Below are positions 1 to 7,689 of a stretch of 25,226 nt of DNA, piece by piece. How positions within the stretch are numbered: the first letter of the stretch is position 1; each line of letters starts with the position of its first letter. This DNA is from a virus. The stretch covers positions 1 through 25,226 of IMG/VR virus record IMGVR_UViG_3300023199_000199. The stretch is one strand, 5' to 3'. The position numbers and the translations under genes are program-made. The notes beneath the pieces were generated by a model. The model had not been told where the DNA came from, searched no databases, and saw nothing but the letters and a program-made list of their open reading frames with translations.

Positions 1-137
1 CTTGAATGCCGGGCTGTGGTTCCGGCGCGGTCGTCTTGCCATGGTCTTCTCCTCGCTCGCAGCATCATGCTGCCGTTACGCGGAAAATCCACTTATCCCG
101 GCTGTTCAGATTTTCGCAGCCACCTCTCGCCGACAAC

Positions 138-1430
138 ATGGCAAACGTCGAATCGATCATGCGCGACGCACGAGCACTGTTTCAGAGCGTCCTCAGGCAC
201 GACAGGGAGCGTCTCGACGCGGCCCTACACGTGGCGGTGATTGATATCGTCTCGTCCTTTGCCGGAGACGACGCCGATGGGCTCGCCGATCGTATCGAAG
301 AGCTCGGCCGGCTCTTGGCCGAGCGGCATGATCAGTTGGGGATCGGCGTTATGCCGAGCTGGCTTGCGCCGCGCATCGACCGCGAGACTGAATGGTGGGC
401 GCTGCTTCGACTACTACGCTCAGTCGGCAGTGACCTTCGCCGTGAGAGCTGGCTCGACGCCGGCAGGATCATGGAGCAGGTCCTTGCCGTCTACGATGCT
501 GAGCGAACGGTCTCGATCGGCGGCGCCTTGCACACGCTCTTCGCGCCCCGGATTGAGGCAGCATTTATCCGGAGCCAAGGACTCGCGGCTCACCTCCAGG
601 ATCTTTTAGAAATGGAGGATTGGACGCCCGAGGAGCGACCGGTCGCGGAGGCTCTGCAAGAGCAAATCACGAAGCGGGCGAAGGATAAATTTCCTTCGCG
701 AATAGACGGGGAGGATGGCGCATTTTCTGAGCTCGGCGCCCTCCTCCAAGACCCTGCACTCCTGAGCCAGGTCCCCGAGCAGATGGCCCGCAAGCTGGAA
801 GGCATGCTCGCAGATAAGATTTGCGGCAAAAGAAGACGTTTGCGCCGCGATGTTCAGCGCGTTTGCCATTCGATCTCAGCAGGGCTGATCGATGCCGCTG
901 ACTATGGCGGCGAGGTTCGCACTGCGTTCGATGAATTGGTCCAGCAGGTCGTCGCCTTCTGCGATGATCGCCAGAACGCCGATCTGTCCCAGCTGCCGGA
1001 GCGGGGCGCGTACCTAAGGAACGCCGACGCGATCGAGAACGATCTCCAGCGGGACCTTCGGGAATGGTTGCGCGGCAACATGCCGGGTGTAGGGATCTTC
1101 CCGGAGGTGCCGGGCATGGCTGCTGGTCGGTCGGACCTATACATAGATTTCAGCGACACTCAGTTCGTAATCGAGCTGAAGCGGCATCATGGTGCCGTAA
1201 GCGAAGATGTCGCCCGCAGGTACCGTGCTCAGGCAGTTGCCTACCAAGCTACTGGGCCAAAGCTCGGGCTACTTGGCATACTCGAACTGGTCGATCGTCC
1301 AGGGCCGCCCCCAAGTCTAGTCGAGTGCATCTGGAGCGACTCCTATGTGCCCGAGGGGAGTACCCTGATGAGGCGCCTCGTCGTGTTCAAGGTTCCGGGC
1401 ATGCTGAAGCCGCCATCAACGATGACTTAG
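138..1430 (+). CDS. Solitary PD-(D/E)XK nuclease-like protein
   Basis: About 430 aa. The frame is open from an ATG at 6 (stop at 3-5), but residues before the ATG at 138 look non-coding in composition, so I chose 138; no strong ribosome site is visible. The N-terminal three quarters is helical, charged and unrecognised. The C-terminal quarter carries a PD-(D/E)XK-like signature: a glutamate near residue 323, 'RSDLYIDF' with Asp333, then 'FVIELKRHH' with Glu346 and Lys348, followed by a helix with 'QAVAYQ'. That order of strand-Asp, strand-Glu-x-Lys, Gln-containing helix is typical of the superfamily. It may cut or bind nucleic acid. It faces the minus-strand replication block convergently and has no partner gene in the window, so its role (defence effector, repair or host gene) is unknown. 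The nuclease fold is moderately supported; the function is not. Confidence 0.75.
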   Translation: MANVESIMRDARALFQSVLRHDRERLDAALHVAVIDIVSSFAGDDADGLADRIEELGRLLAERHDQLGIGVMPSWLAPRIDRETEWWALLRLLRSVGSDLRRESWLDAGRIMEQVLAVYDAERTVSIGGALHTLFAPRIEAAFIRSQGLAAHLQDLLEMEDWTPEERPVAEALQEQITKRAKDKFPSRIDGEDGAFSELGALLQDPALLSQVPEQMARKLEGMLADKICGKRRRLRRDVQRVCHSISAGLIDAADYGGEVRTAFDELVQQVVAFCDDRQNADLSQLPERGAYLRNADAIENDLQRDLREWLRGNMPGVGIFPEVPGMAAGRSDLYIDFSDTQFVIELKRHHGAVSEDVARRYRAQAVAYQATGPKLGLLGILELVDRPGPPPSLVECIWSDSYVPEGSTLMRRLVVFKVPGMLKPPSTMT

Positions 1431-1604
1431 CGGTTTGTTCTCGCTCAGTTCGATGGTTGGAGACGCACTGCAACCTGCGCACCTATGGCCACATGACCGT
1501 CACTGAAGCGCGATTACAGAGTATTCTGGACGATCCGTATCAGAGGGTTCGGTAGAGTGCTTCAAGGCGCCAACGGCTCGCTACTACGCAGCAGCAGAAA
1601 TGAT

Positions 1605-1630
1605 CCCCACGGTCCGTTTGGGGCCGTTTT
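1605..1630. terminator. Weak hairpin between convergent genes
   Basis: CCCCA (1605-1609) pairs with TGGGG (1619-1623) around a 9-base loop that itself holds CGG/CCG. A short T run (1627-1630) follows on the plus strand. It lies between the end of the plus-strand nuclease gene and the end of the minus-strand replication block, where a bidirectional terminator would be expected. The stem is short, so this is tentative. Confidence 0.3.
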
Positions 1631-1647
1631 GCAGTCTCAACACGAGC

Positions 1648-4239
1648 CTACCTCGTCCCCCTCCGATACCGCCACTCCCGCGGGGCCTCGCGCCCGCCCT
1701 CGTCGCGCCGTCGGTACCGCTCCCAGCCGTTTGCCTTGAGGTAGGCCGAGACGCGCATCTGGTCGCCGCGGGTCCAGCGGGCGGGTTCGAGCCCGATCGC
1801 CTCCTCGAGGATCTCGCCGACCGACACGTCGGCCAGCGGCTCTGGGCGCGGCACGCTCTCCGTCCGGGAGTTGCCATAGTCGGGGAAGCCGTCGGAAACG
1901 GTGTGGATCTCGTGGGTCAGCCAGTGCTCGATCAGGTCGTCCCAAGCGTCGGACTGGTAGCGGCGGTCCTGTTCCTCGCGGGCTTCCGCCAGCAGCGCCG
2001 GGTCGTCGATCCACCAGATCGCGCCCGCGCGGAAGCGGTGGACGGCCTCGGCCCAGAGCTGGTCCCGGTCGCGGGCGAGCGCCGCGATATCGATGGTGCC
2101 GCAGCGAAGCGGCCAGAAGCGGCGGTTGCCGGTTTCGTCGCGCAGATAGGTGTCTGGATTCACGGTGCCGGCGAAGACGCACTGTCGGGGCACCTCGACG
2201 GTGTAGCGGCCATAGGGCGGGCGGAAGCGGTCGGTGGTCCGCGTCAGGAACGCCTTGATGCGCGACACCTCGGCGCGGCCGATAGCGTCGAGTTCGGCGA
2301 TCTCCACGATCCAGACGCCCTGCATGTGCAGGGCCGCGTCCTTCGACCCGAGCTCCGGCAGCTCGTCGGTGAACCATTCCTCGCCCGCGAGCACCTTGAT
2401 CGCGGTGGACTTGCGCGCGCCCTGCGGCCCCTCGAGGATGAGCATGTGGTCGGCTTTCACGCCGGGGCGGTAGATGCGGGCGACGGCCGAGATAAGCCAG
2501 AGCGCACCGATGGTGTGGTGGAACGCGGTGGGCTCGGCGCCGAGATAGGTGCTGGTCCAGGTCTCGATCCGGGAAGTGCCGTCCCATGTCAGGGTGTCGA
2601 GCCAGTCGAGGACGGGATGGATGCGCAGTTCGCGGGCGACGGCGCCGACGGCGCGGCTCACGACCACCGGCGCCACGTTGATGCCGCGCAGTTGCAGCCA
2701 CTCAGCAGTGCGGATGTCGTCGGCGTCCTCCCAGGGGCGCGGTAGGGACGTAGCGACGCCGTCCCACGGCAGCGGCTGGCGCACCACGATCTCCTGGCCG
2801 AACTCGTCGAAGGCGAGCACGCCGGCGAACGCCGGATCGGAGGCCAGCGCAACGATGACGTTGGCCTCGTTGCGCTCGGGCGCGCCCGCGAGATCGAGCC
2901 GAAGGCGTCGGAACCAGGCGGGCTTCGGGATCGGTGCGTGCGGATCGCCGGTGGCGTTCACACGGCGGCGGAGCTCAGCCAATTGCTGGGTCAGGACCGA
3001 CATGCCGATCCCGGTCGCGGACTTGATGCGCGCGACGACCTGCCGCTCGGGCAGCGGGTCGAGCTTCGCCAGCGCGATGCGCCCGAGCAGCGTGGACAGG
3101 GCTTCGAACTCGGGCGGGTTGGTCAGCGCCTCGGCCGCGGCGATCAGGGTGGCGGGGTCGTCGGTGGAAGCAGCTATGGGCGTGGCCGTCTCTGGGTCGA
3201 CTGGATCCGCGGCCTGTGGCTCCGGTGTGGTGTCTGCCGCGAGCGCATAATCCTCGGCGCGGGCGCCGCGCTGGAGATCGTCGTTGAAGTCGTCGCCATG
3301 CAGCGGCGCGACGATCTCGTTCGGGATGTCGGCCCGGTTGAGCCGGTCCGAGAGCGTCGCGGCCGCCTGGTGCCCGGCGTCCCCGGCATCGGCGTAGATG
3401 GTGACGCGCCGAGCACCCTCGGGCCACTTGAACCGCGCCAAACCGTCGGCCGACAGCGCCGCCCAGACCGGTGTGCCGAAGAGCGCGTGGGCGGCGAGCG
3501 CCGTCTCGATCCCCTCGGCGATGCCGATGTGCCCATCGTCGGGCAGCGGGAACACCCGGACCACGGCATCCTTCACGCTGCCCAGCATCTTCTTGCCCGG
3601 GGGCGCCTTGGCGCTGCCGTCGTCGAGCAGGAAGGTGCGGTGGATGCCCGGCGCGCGCTCCCCGTCCGGCAGCCGCAGGATCGCGATGAGGCCGGGCCAG
3701 CCACGGCAGCTGTCGAAGTCCGGAAGATCGGGGTGGAACAGCAGGTCGGGCGATCCGGGATCCGACAGCCCGCGGGCGTGCAGGTAGGTCTCGCCCAACG
3801 TGCCTGCTAGGGGAACGGCCCCGGCGACCAGACGCGCGATCTCGGCCGAGTGGTCGGGCCGCGCGCGCATGGTCGACGCCGCCGCGGGCCGCGGCGCGGG
3901 ATGGTCGATTCCCGCGAGCCGCGCCGCCTCGTCGAACAGCGCGCCGTCGCAGAGACCTGTCGCCTGCGCGATCAGGTCGATGGGACCGGCCCGCTCGCCG
4001 GTGGCGTAGTCGAAGCCCCAGCCGGCATAGGGCCCGTCGAGATGGATGGTGCAGGAGCCTTCCTTGCGCGGCGGGCGCCCGGAGAGATCTGCGCAGCGCA
4101 AGGATCGACGGTCCCGCGCAAGCCGGGCCTCGGGGAAGAGCCCCGGCAACCAGTCGGCGGCCGTGCAGGCAAGCCGCTCCTTCACCGCCGCCAGATCGTG
4201 CCGGGTCTTCGGGACCGCGATGTCGTTGAGGTCGATCAT
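1648..4239 (-). CDS. Toprim + VapE-type primase/helicase
   Basis: 863 aa, predicted to prime and unwind element DNA during replication. The start at 4239 (MIDLND) is preceded by GAGGGG about 5 bases upstream; an upstream in-frame extension runs into the neighbouring gene and is not used. The N-terminal region (about 35-110) resembles the CHC2/DUF7146 primase zinc-region family, though its cysteines are sparse. A Toprim domain follows at about 236-315, with 'AEGIETALAA' (241-250) and the acidic 'IYADAGDAG' (281-289). The C-terminal half is a virulence-associated-E (VapE) P-loop ATPase: Walker A GPQGARKS at 604-611, Walker B 'WIVEIAELD' at 643-651, and the 'GTVNPDTYLRDETGNRRFWP' segment typical of the family. 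It is the last gene of the minus-strand block, 8 bases after the RecD-like helicase. VapE proteins are common in prophages and phage satellites. Confidence 0.92.
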   Translation of the reverse strand: MIDLNDIAVPKTRHDLAAVKERLACTAADWLPGLFPEARLARDRRSLRCADLSGRPPRKEGSCTIHLDGPYAGWGFDYATGERAGPIDLIAQATGLCDGALFDEAARLAGIDHPAPRPAAASTMRARPDHSAEIARLVAGAVPLAGTLGETYLHARGLSDPGSPDLLFHPDLPDFDSCRGWPGLIAILRLPDGERAPGIHRTFLLDDGSAKAPPGKKMLGSVKDAVVRVFPLPDDGHIGIAEGIETALAAHALFGTPVWAALSADGLARFKWPEGARRVTIYADAGDAGHQAAATLSDRLNRADIPNEIVAPLHGDDFNDDLQRGARAEDYALAADTTPEPQAADPVDPETATPIAASTDDPATLIAAAEALTNPPEFEALSTLLGRIALAKLDPLPERQVVARIKSATGIGMSVLTQQLAELRRRVNATGDPHAPIPKPAWFRRLRLDLAGAPERNEANVIVALASDPAFAGVLAFDEFGQEIVVRQPLPWDGVATSLPRPWEDADDIRTAEWLQLRGINVAPVVVSRAVGAVARELRIHPVLDWLDTLTWDGTSRIETWTSTYLGAEPTAFHHTIGALWLISAVARIYRPGVKADHMLILEGPQGARKSTAIKVLAGEEWFTDELPELGSKDAALHMQGVWIVEIAELDAIGRAEVSRIKAFLTRTTDRFRPPYGRYTVEVPRQCVFAGTVNPDTYLRDETGNRRFWPLRCGTIDIAALARDRDQLWAEAVHRFRAGAIWWIDDPALLAEAREEQDRRYQSDAWDDLIEHWLTHEIHTVSDGFPDYGNSRTESVPRPEPLADVSVGEILEEAIGLEPARWTRGDQMRVSAYLKANGWERYRRRDEGGREAPREWRYRRGTR

Positions 4240-4247
4240 CGCGCCCC

Positions 4248-5567
4248 TCAGGCCAGCAGCACGAGACCGCGTTCGGCCCGGGTGATCGCGGTGTAGAGCC
4301 AGCGGCGCCGGTCGATCTCGCTGCGGCCCAGCCCGTCGTCCCAGACGATCACGTTCTCCCACTGCGACCCCTGCGCCTTGTGGGCGGTGATCGCCCAGCC
4401 GAAGGTCGCCTCGGTCAGCAGGCGCTTCTCCTTGTAGTCGCGGTCATGGCGCTTGTCGTCGTAGGCAACGTGGTCCTCGAAATGCCCCTTGTAGATGCGC
4501 AACCGGCCGGGACGCCCGTCCTCATAGGGCTCGCCGATGTGGCGCCCGTCCTCGTCATGGACGACGACGGAGAAGTAGAGGCTGCCCTCGTCGACGATGT
4601 CCTCGAGCGTCACGAACATCCCGTTGATCAGCCCCAGATCGTTCTGGTTCTTCAGGCAGATGATCTTCTCGGCCGGTCCCGTGGGTAACCAGGTCCCGCC
4701 GAGACCGGCCGCCGCACGCATGGCGTTGTTGATCTGCAGCCGCGTCGCGTTCAGGCCGCAGATCAGCTGGCCGCCACGGAGCGCTTGCTCGGGCGTGATG
4801 TCGCCCTTGCGGAGCTTCGCGACATGGTCGTCGTAGACGCCGAAGCCGATGGGCCGGCCCTCGCGCGCCATGGTGGCGAGGCGGATGATGGCGCTCTCTG
4901 CCGCCTGGCGGTGGATCTCGGTCAGCATCACGTCCGGCTCGTCGCGGGTGAAGGCGCCTTCGCCGCGGATCGGCGGCAACTGGCCGGGATCGCCGAGCAC
5001 GAGGATCGGCTTGCCGAAGCTCATCAGGTCGCGCGCCATCTCCTCGCCGACCATAGACACCTCGTCGAGCACGATGAGCCGCGCGTCGGCCGCGTCGCTC
5101 TGCGGGTTCAGGGCGAAGCGCGGGTGCTTCATCGCCGAAAGCCCCTGGCGCATCGCTTCGATCGCGGCATCGGCCGTGGTGCGCGCGAACCCGGTGAGAC
5201 GGAGCGCGTCGCGTTCGGCCAGCGCGATCTTGCGGGCAGCCTCCTCGATTTCCTCTTCGGTCGACTCGATCACCGAGTAGATCAGGCTGTGAATGGTGCG
5301 CGCGGGCGTGCCCTTGCGGGTCAGCACCAGTGCGGCCTTGCCGGTGAATGTGGCGGTGACGACGCCGGGCACGCAGCGGCCGTCCTTCGCGCTGCGGTGG
5401 GGCGAGAGGCCGAGTTCCTCGAGCGCAAACTTCAGCACGGTGGTCTTGCCGGACCCGGCATAGCCGAAGAGGCGGAACACCTGCTGCTGCTCTGTGCGGG
5501 TCTCGAACCACTCCTTGATCTCGCGGATGGCGGCGGCCTGCGCGGCGGATGGTGTGAATTCTGTCAT
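4248..5567 (-). CDS. RecD-like superfamily 1 DNA helicase (AAA_30)
   Basis: 439 aa, an ATP-dependent 5'-3' type helicase expected to act on element DNA in replication or recombination. I chose the start at 5567 (MTEFTPSAAQ) because GGGGAGGG lies just upstream and the ATG overlaps the stop of the nuclease gene as ATGA. Motif I is GYAGSGKTT (35-43). Motif II is 'LIVLDEVSM' (Asp168-Glu169). Motif III is 'GDPGQLPPI' (192-200), followed by 'TEIHRQ' (216-221). The C-terminus has the UvrD_C_2 signature 'WAITAHKAQGSQW' and ends with 'YTAITRAERGLVLLA'. All helicase motifs appear intact, and the length fits the short phage RecD/Dda-like group rather than full RecD of RecBCD. Its coupling to a Cas4/RecB-like nuclease suggests a helicase-nuclease pair (inference). 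Confidence 0.93.
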   Translation of the reverse strand: MTEFTPSAAQAAAIREIKEWFETRTEQQQVFRLFGYAGSGKTTVLKFALEELGLSPHRSAKDGRCVPGVVTATFTGKAALVLTRKGTPARTIHSLIYSVIESTEEEIEEAARKIALAERDALRLTGFARTTADAAIEAMRQGLSAMKHPRFALNPQSDAADARLIVLDEVSMVGEEMARDLMSFGKPILVLGDPGQLPPIRGEGAFTRDEPDVMLTEIHRQAAESAIIRLATMAREGRPIGFGVYDDHVAKLRKGDITPEQALRGGQLICGLNATRLQINNAMRAAAGLGGTWLPTGPAEKIICLKNQNDLGLINGMFVTLEDIVDEGSLYFSVVVHDEDGRHIGEPYEDGRPGRLRIYKGHFEDHVAYDDKRHDRDYKEKRLLTEATFGWAITAHKAQGSQWENVIVWDDGLGRSEIDRRRWLYTAITRAERGLVLLA

Positions 5568-6361
5568 CGCGGCCCTCCCCAGCACCGTTTCGCCCAGGCA
5601 CAGGGGGCATGCCACTTACCGGCCGCCATGCCGCCCCGGCAGAGGACTGCGGTGGGCTCGGCCGCGGCGCGCGGCAGCCATTCCCCGGCCTCGGAGGCCC
5701 GCACCACCGCGACGGCGCGATCCGACATCTCCTGCGCGAGATGCGCGTCGAAGGGCACGAGCTCCGCGTGAAATTCCATCGTGTCGCGGTTCAGCGCGGT
5801 GAAGAGCGCTGGGGCGGGCAGCTCCATGTAGGCCTGATAGAGGGCGATCTGCGCCGCATACACGGGGCGCGCGAGGCTGACGCCGCGCTTGACCACGTCC
5901 TTCCAACTGGCCGCGCCGAGCGCCTTGTTCTCCCAAAGCGCGGGATAGTCTATCGCGACGGGGCCCGAGACGAAGCAGCCGTCGATATGGCCCTTGAAGC
6001 GCCCGCCGAGGGCCTCGAAGCCGAACTGGCGTCCATCGGGTCGCGCGGTGCGCAGGTCGAACCCGGCGATCCGGAACCAGCCCGCGACGATGTCCTCGGC
6101 CCGGTGGCCCGCCTCGAAGATGCGCAGCGTGCGCGGCGCGAACTCCTGGCCCTCGTCCTTGGGCACCGCGAGGAAGTCGTACTGGATCTGGCGCAGGCAG
6201 TCGCGGCCGAGACCCGAGGAACTGACATAGGTGCGTGGACGCTCGGCCCTGTGGCGCGCGGACAGCGCCGTGTCGATGGCGGCGGACACCGCTTCCGCGA
6301 TGGGCCGGCGCGGCGCGCCGGCGCCGTAGAGGAAGCCGGATTTGTGGTTCAGGTCGATCAT
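5564..6361 (-). CDS. Cas4/RecB-like PD-(D/E)XK nuclease
   Basis: 265 aa. It is predicted to be a RecB-family exonuclease. The active-site series is visible: His87 ('GHRAE'), Asp127 ('GHIDG'), Glu144 and Lys146 ('ENKAL'), then the QxxxY helix 'QIALYQAY' (171-178). One cysteine precedes the core (Cys55 in 'GRDCLRQ') and three sit at the C-terminus (Cys241, Cys254, Cys260; spacing C-x12-C-x5-C). That arrangement resembles the Fe-S 'iron staple' of Cas4 and AddB. The start at 6361 has GGGAG 8 bases upstream and overlaps the previous stop as ATGA; its own stop overlaps the helicase start in the same way. There are no cas1/cas2 genes or CRISPR array here, so a phage-recombination role is more likely than adaptation. 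The fold is well supported; the cluster is inferred. Confidence 0.88.
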   Translation of the reverse strand: MIDLNHKSGFLYGAGAPRRPIAEAVSAAIDTALSARHRAERPRTYVSSSGLGRDCLRQIQYDFLAVPKDEGQEFAPRTLRIFEAGHRAEDIVAGWFRIAGFDLRTARPDGRQFGFEALGGRFKGHIDGCFVSGPVAIDYPALWENKALGAASWKDVVKRGVSLARPVYAAQIALYQAYMELPAPALFTALNRDTMEFHAELVPFDAHLAQEMSDRAVAVVRASEAGEWLPRAAAEPTAVLCRGGMAAGKWHAPCAWAKRCWGGPR

Positions 6362-6573
6362 CGCTCGCGCTCCCAGAACCCGCCGGCCTGCGCGATGCAG
6401 GTCAGCTTGTGGAACTGCGCGTCTGTCAGCCGGGTGCTGTCGCCGAACCGCGCGAGCTTCTCGCGGAGGCTGTCGCAGAACTCGATCTCGAAATCGGTGA
6501 CGGCGTTCTCGGTGGCCGCCTCGAGCAGGTGGGTCCAGCTGCAGGACGGGGTGTCGTCGTTCAGGTCGATCAT
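6358..6573 (-). CDS. Small acidic protein of unknown function
   Basis: 71 aa, starting MIDLNDDTPS. The start at 6573 has GGAGGG 7 bases upstream and overlaps the stop of the HNH gene as ATGA; its stop overlaps the nuclease start the same way, so it is embedded in the operon and almost certainly translated. The sequence is mostly helical with cysteines at 11, 33 and 59 and no recognised domain. The first five residues (MIDLN) are shared with the two neighbouring larger genes. No function can be given. Confidence 0.75.
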   Translation of the reverse strand: MIDLNDDTPSCSWTHLLEAATENAVTDFEIEFCDSLREKLARFGDSTRLTDAQFHKLTCIAQAGGFWERER

Positions 6574-6991
6574 GACCGTGCCCTCCGACGCTTGCCGACG
6601 GCGACGGGATGACGATCTCCGGTCCTCCCGCGGCAGTATTCGAGGAAACCGGGCGCGTTCAGGTTCTCGCGCTGCGTCCCCCACGCGAGGTTGTCGGCGC
6701 GATTGTTCGCAGCGTTCTCGTCGAGATGCATGACGACTGCGCGGTCGAATGGCGGGGGTCCGTGGAACGCCTCCGCGACGAGCCTCGCGACCTTGTAGGT
6801 CGTGCCGCGCACCACGATGATGAAGCGCGCATCCAGCTTGTTCCACACGCCGAAGGTCGGCGTGCCCCGTAGGATCGCTCGCCGCCCTTGGGCATCGGAC
6901 CGCGATAAGGCGCGATCATCACGCGCCCCTCGCTGCTCACCAGCACGTCGGGGACGCTCGGGACGGTTCTCCAGATTTCACCGTTGGTCAT
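6570..6991 (-). pseudogene. NUMOD4/HNH endonuclease, frameshifted
   Basis: Two frames together make one homing-type endonuclease. The first frame starts at 6991 (GGAGGG 5 bases upstream) and encodes 'EIWRTVPSVPDVLVSSEGRV', a NUMOD4-like domain. The second, overlapping frame ends at 6570 and encodes 'TYKVARLVAEAFHG...VVMHLDENAANNRADNLAWGT', a typical HNH core with its His and Asn-Asn-rich zinc/metal motif. The frames join in a run of four C (6865-6868, G on the coding strand): one more base would read straight through as 'YGGTPTFGVWNK'. So a single-base deletion or a sequencing error is the simplest reading. Such genes are usually selfish nucleases inserted in phage replication operons. The last bases still overlap the next start as ATGA, so operon architecture is preserved. 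Confidence 0.75.
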
Positions 6992-7003
6992 TTCGCCCTC
7001 CGA

Positions 7004-7414
7004 CTAGAATGGCAGAGGGTCGTCGAGGACCGTGCCGGTGCGCTCCCTGCGCGCGGCCTGGTCCTGCATGCTGTCGATGTAGCCGGTGACGGCCGCCTCG
7101 ATCAGGCGGTCGATGTCCGCGGCGCTGCGGTGAAAGAAGGGCTCCATGAGCCCGAGGTCGGTGAGCGCTTCGGCGAAGAGCGTCCGCGCATCGCGGATCG
7201 CACGGGCCTCGCGCGCGGTCTTGTCGATCATGCCGTTGTTCCTTTGGGCGATGGCGCTGCCCGCGTCCTGACAGCGGCGCGAGCAGGAGCGGTGGTAGGG
7301 GTGGCGATCCCAGCGGAGGCCGTGGCAGTAGCCGAAGCCGCGCGCCTCGCGGGCGCAGACGGCGCAGAGCGCTACCCGAGCAAGAAGGTCGCCATCGGGT
7401 CCTCGGGCGGCCAA
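7004..7414 (-). CDS. DUF6511-like small zinc protein
   Basis: About 136 aa. The N-terminal part has a treble-clef-like cysteine set, CAVC then CSRRC about 20 residues later ('SCSRRCQDAG'). It is followed by 'GMIDKTAREARAIRDARTLFAEAL' and a helical C-terminus ending in 'DDPLPF'. This pattern matches my memory of the DUF6511 family found beside alphaproteobacterial phage replication genes; a domain search would settle it. No ATG exists upstream of the cysteines in this frame except far inside the previous gene, so I favour a TTG start at 7414 (AGAGG 5 bases upstream), which overlaps the preceding gene by about 43 bases. A shorter start at 7231 would remove the zinc motif and is less likely. Function unknown. 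Confidence 0.65.
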   Translation of the reverse strand: MAARGPDGDLLARVALCAVCAREARGFGYCHGLRWDRHPYHRSCSRRCQDAGSAIAQRNNGMIDKTAREARAIRDARTLFAEALTDLGLMEPFFHRSAADIDRLIEAAVTGYIDSMQDQAARRERTGTVLDDPLPF

Positions 7415-7689
7415 CCCGCCCTCTGGAGCTTTTCGGACTGGAGCACGATCCAGCGCGAGATCGCGTTGCTGGCCATCGCTTCGAGGTCGCCGAGGCTGAG
7501 GCTTGCGATGGGGGCGTGCAGTTTTCCTCGGGCCTCGAGCCATCGTCCGATCTCCAGCGCCGCCTCGCGCGTCACATGCGCCTGCCATTCATCCGGGGTC
7601 ATCGGCCCGGCAGGATCGCGCCGGGCCTCGGGCGGGGGCGAAGGCCGCTGAGACCTCCGCCGCCGTGCTGCCGACCGCGCCTCACCCAT
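7372..7689 (-). CDS. Small conserved-looking protein, function unknown
   Basis: 105 aa if it starts at 7689, where the ATG overlaps the stop of the DUF669-like gene by 8 bases (coupled translation). The alternative is an ATG at 7602, giving 76 aa beginning MTPDEWQAHV. The first 29 residues of the long form are basic and proline-rich, and the compact part is 'MTPDEWQAHVTREAALEIGRWLEARGKL...DLEAMASNAISRWIVLQSEKL'. This is helical and has no recognised motif. No strong ribosome site marks either start. It sits between the ssDNA-binding-like protein and the DUF6511-like protein, so a helper role in element replication is possible but unproven. Confidence 0.65.
   Translation of the reverse strand: MGEARSAARRRRSQRPSPPPEARRDPAGPMTPDEWQAHVTREAALEIGRWLEARGKLHAPIASLSLGDLEAMASNAISRWIVLQSEKLQRAGWPPEDPMATFLLG

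Noticed and set aside
1600-2745. Long plus-strand open frame (381 codons) opposite the primase-helicase gene
   Set aside because: GC-rich antisense shadow: the opposite strand encodes a clear Toprim/VapE protein, and this translation has no recognisable motif.
4785-5771. 328-codon plus-strand frame opposite the helicase and nuclease genes
   Set aside because: Antisense shadow; composition and lack of motifs against two well-defined genes on the other strand.
5564-6361. CRISPR adaptation gene cas4
   Set aside because: No cas1, cas2 or repeat-spacer array in the window; context is phage-type replication.
7004-7231. Short 75-aa start for the DUF6511-like gene
   Set aside because: It would discard the CxxC/CxxxC cysteine set that lies in the same frame directly upstream.
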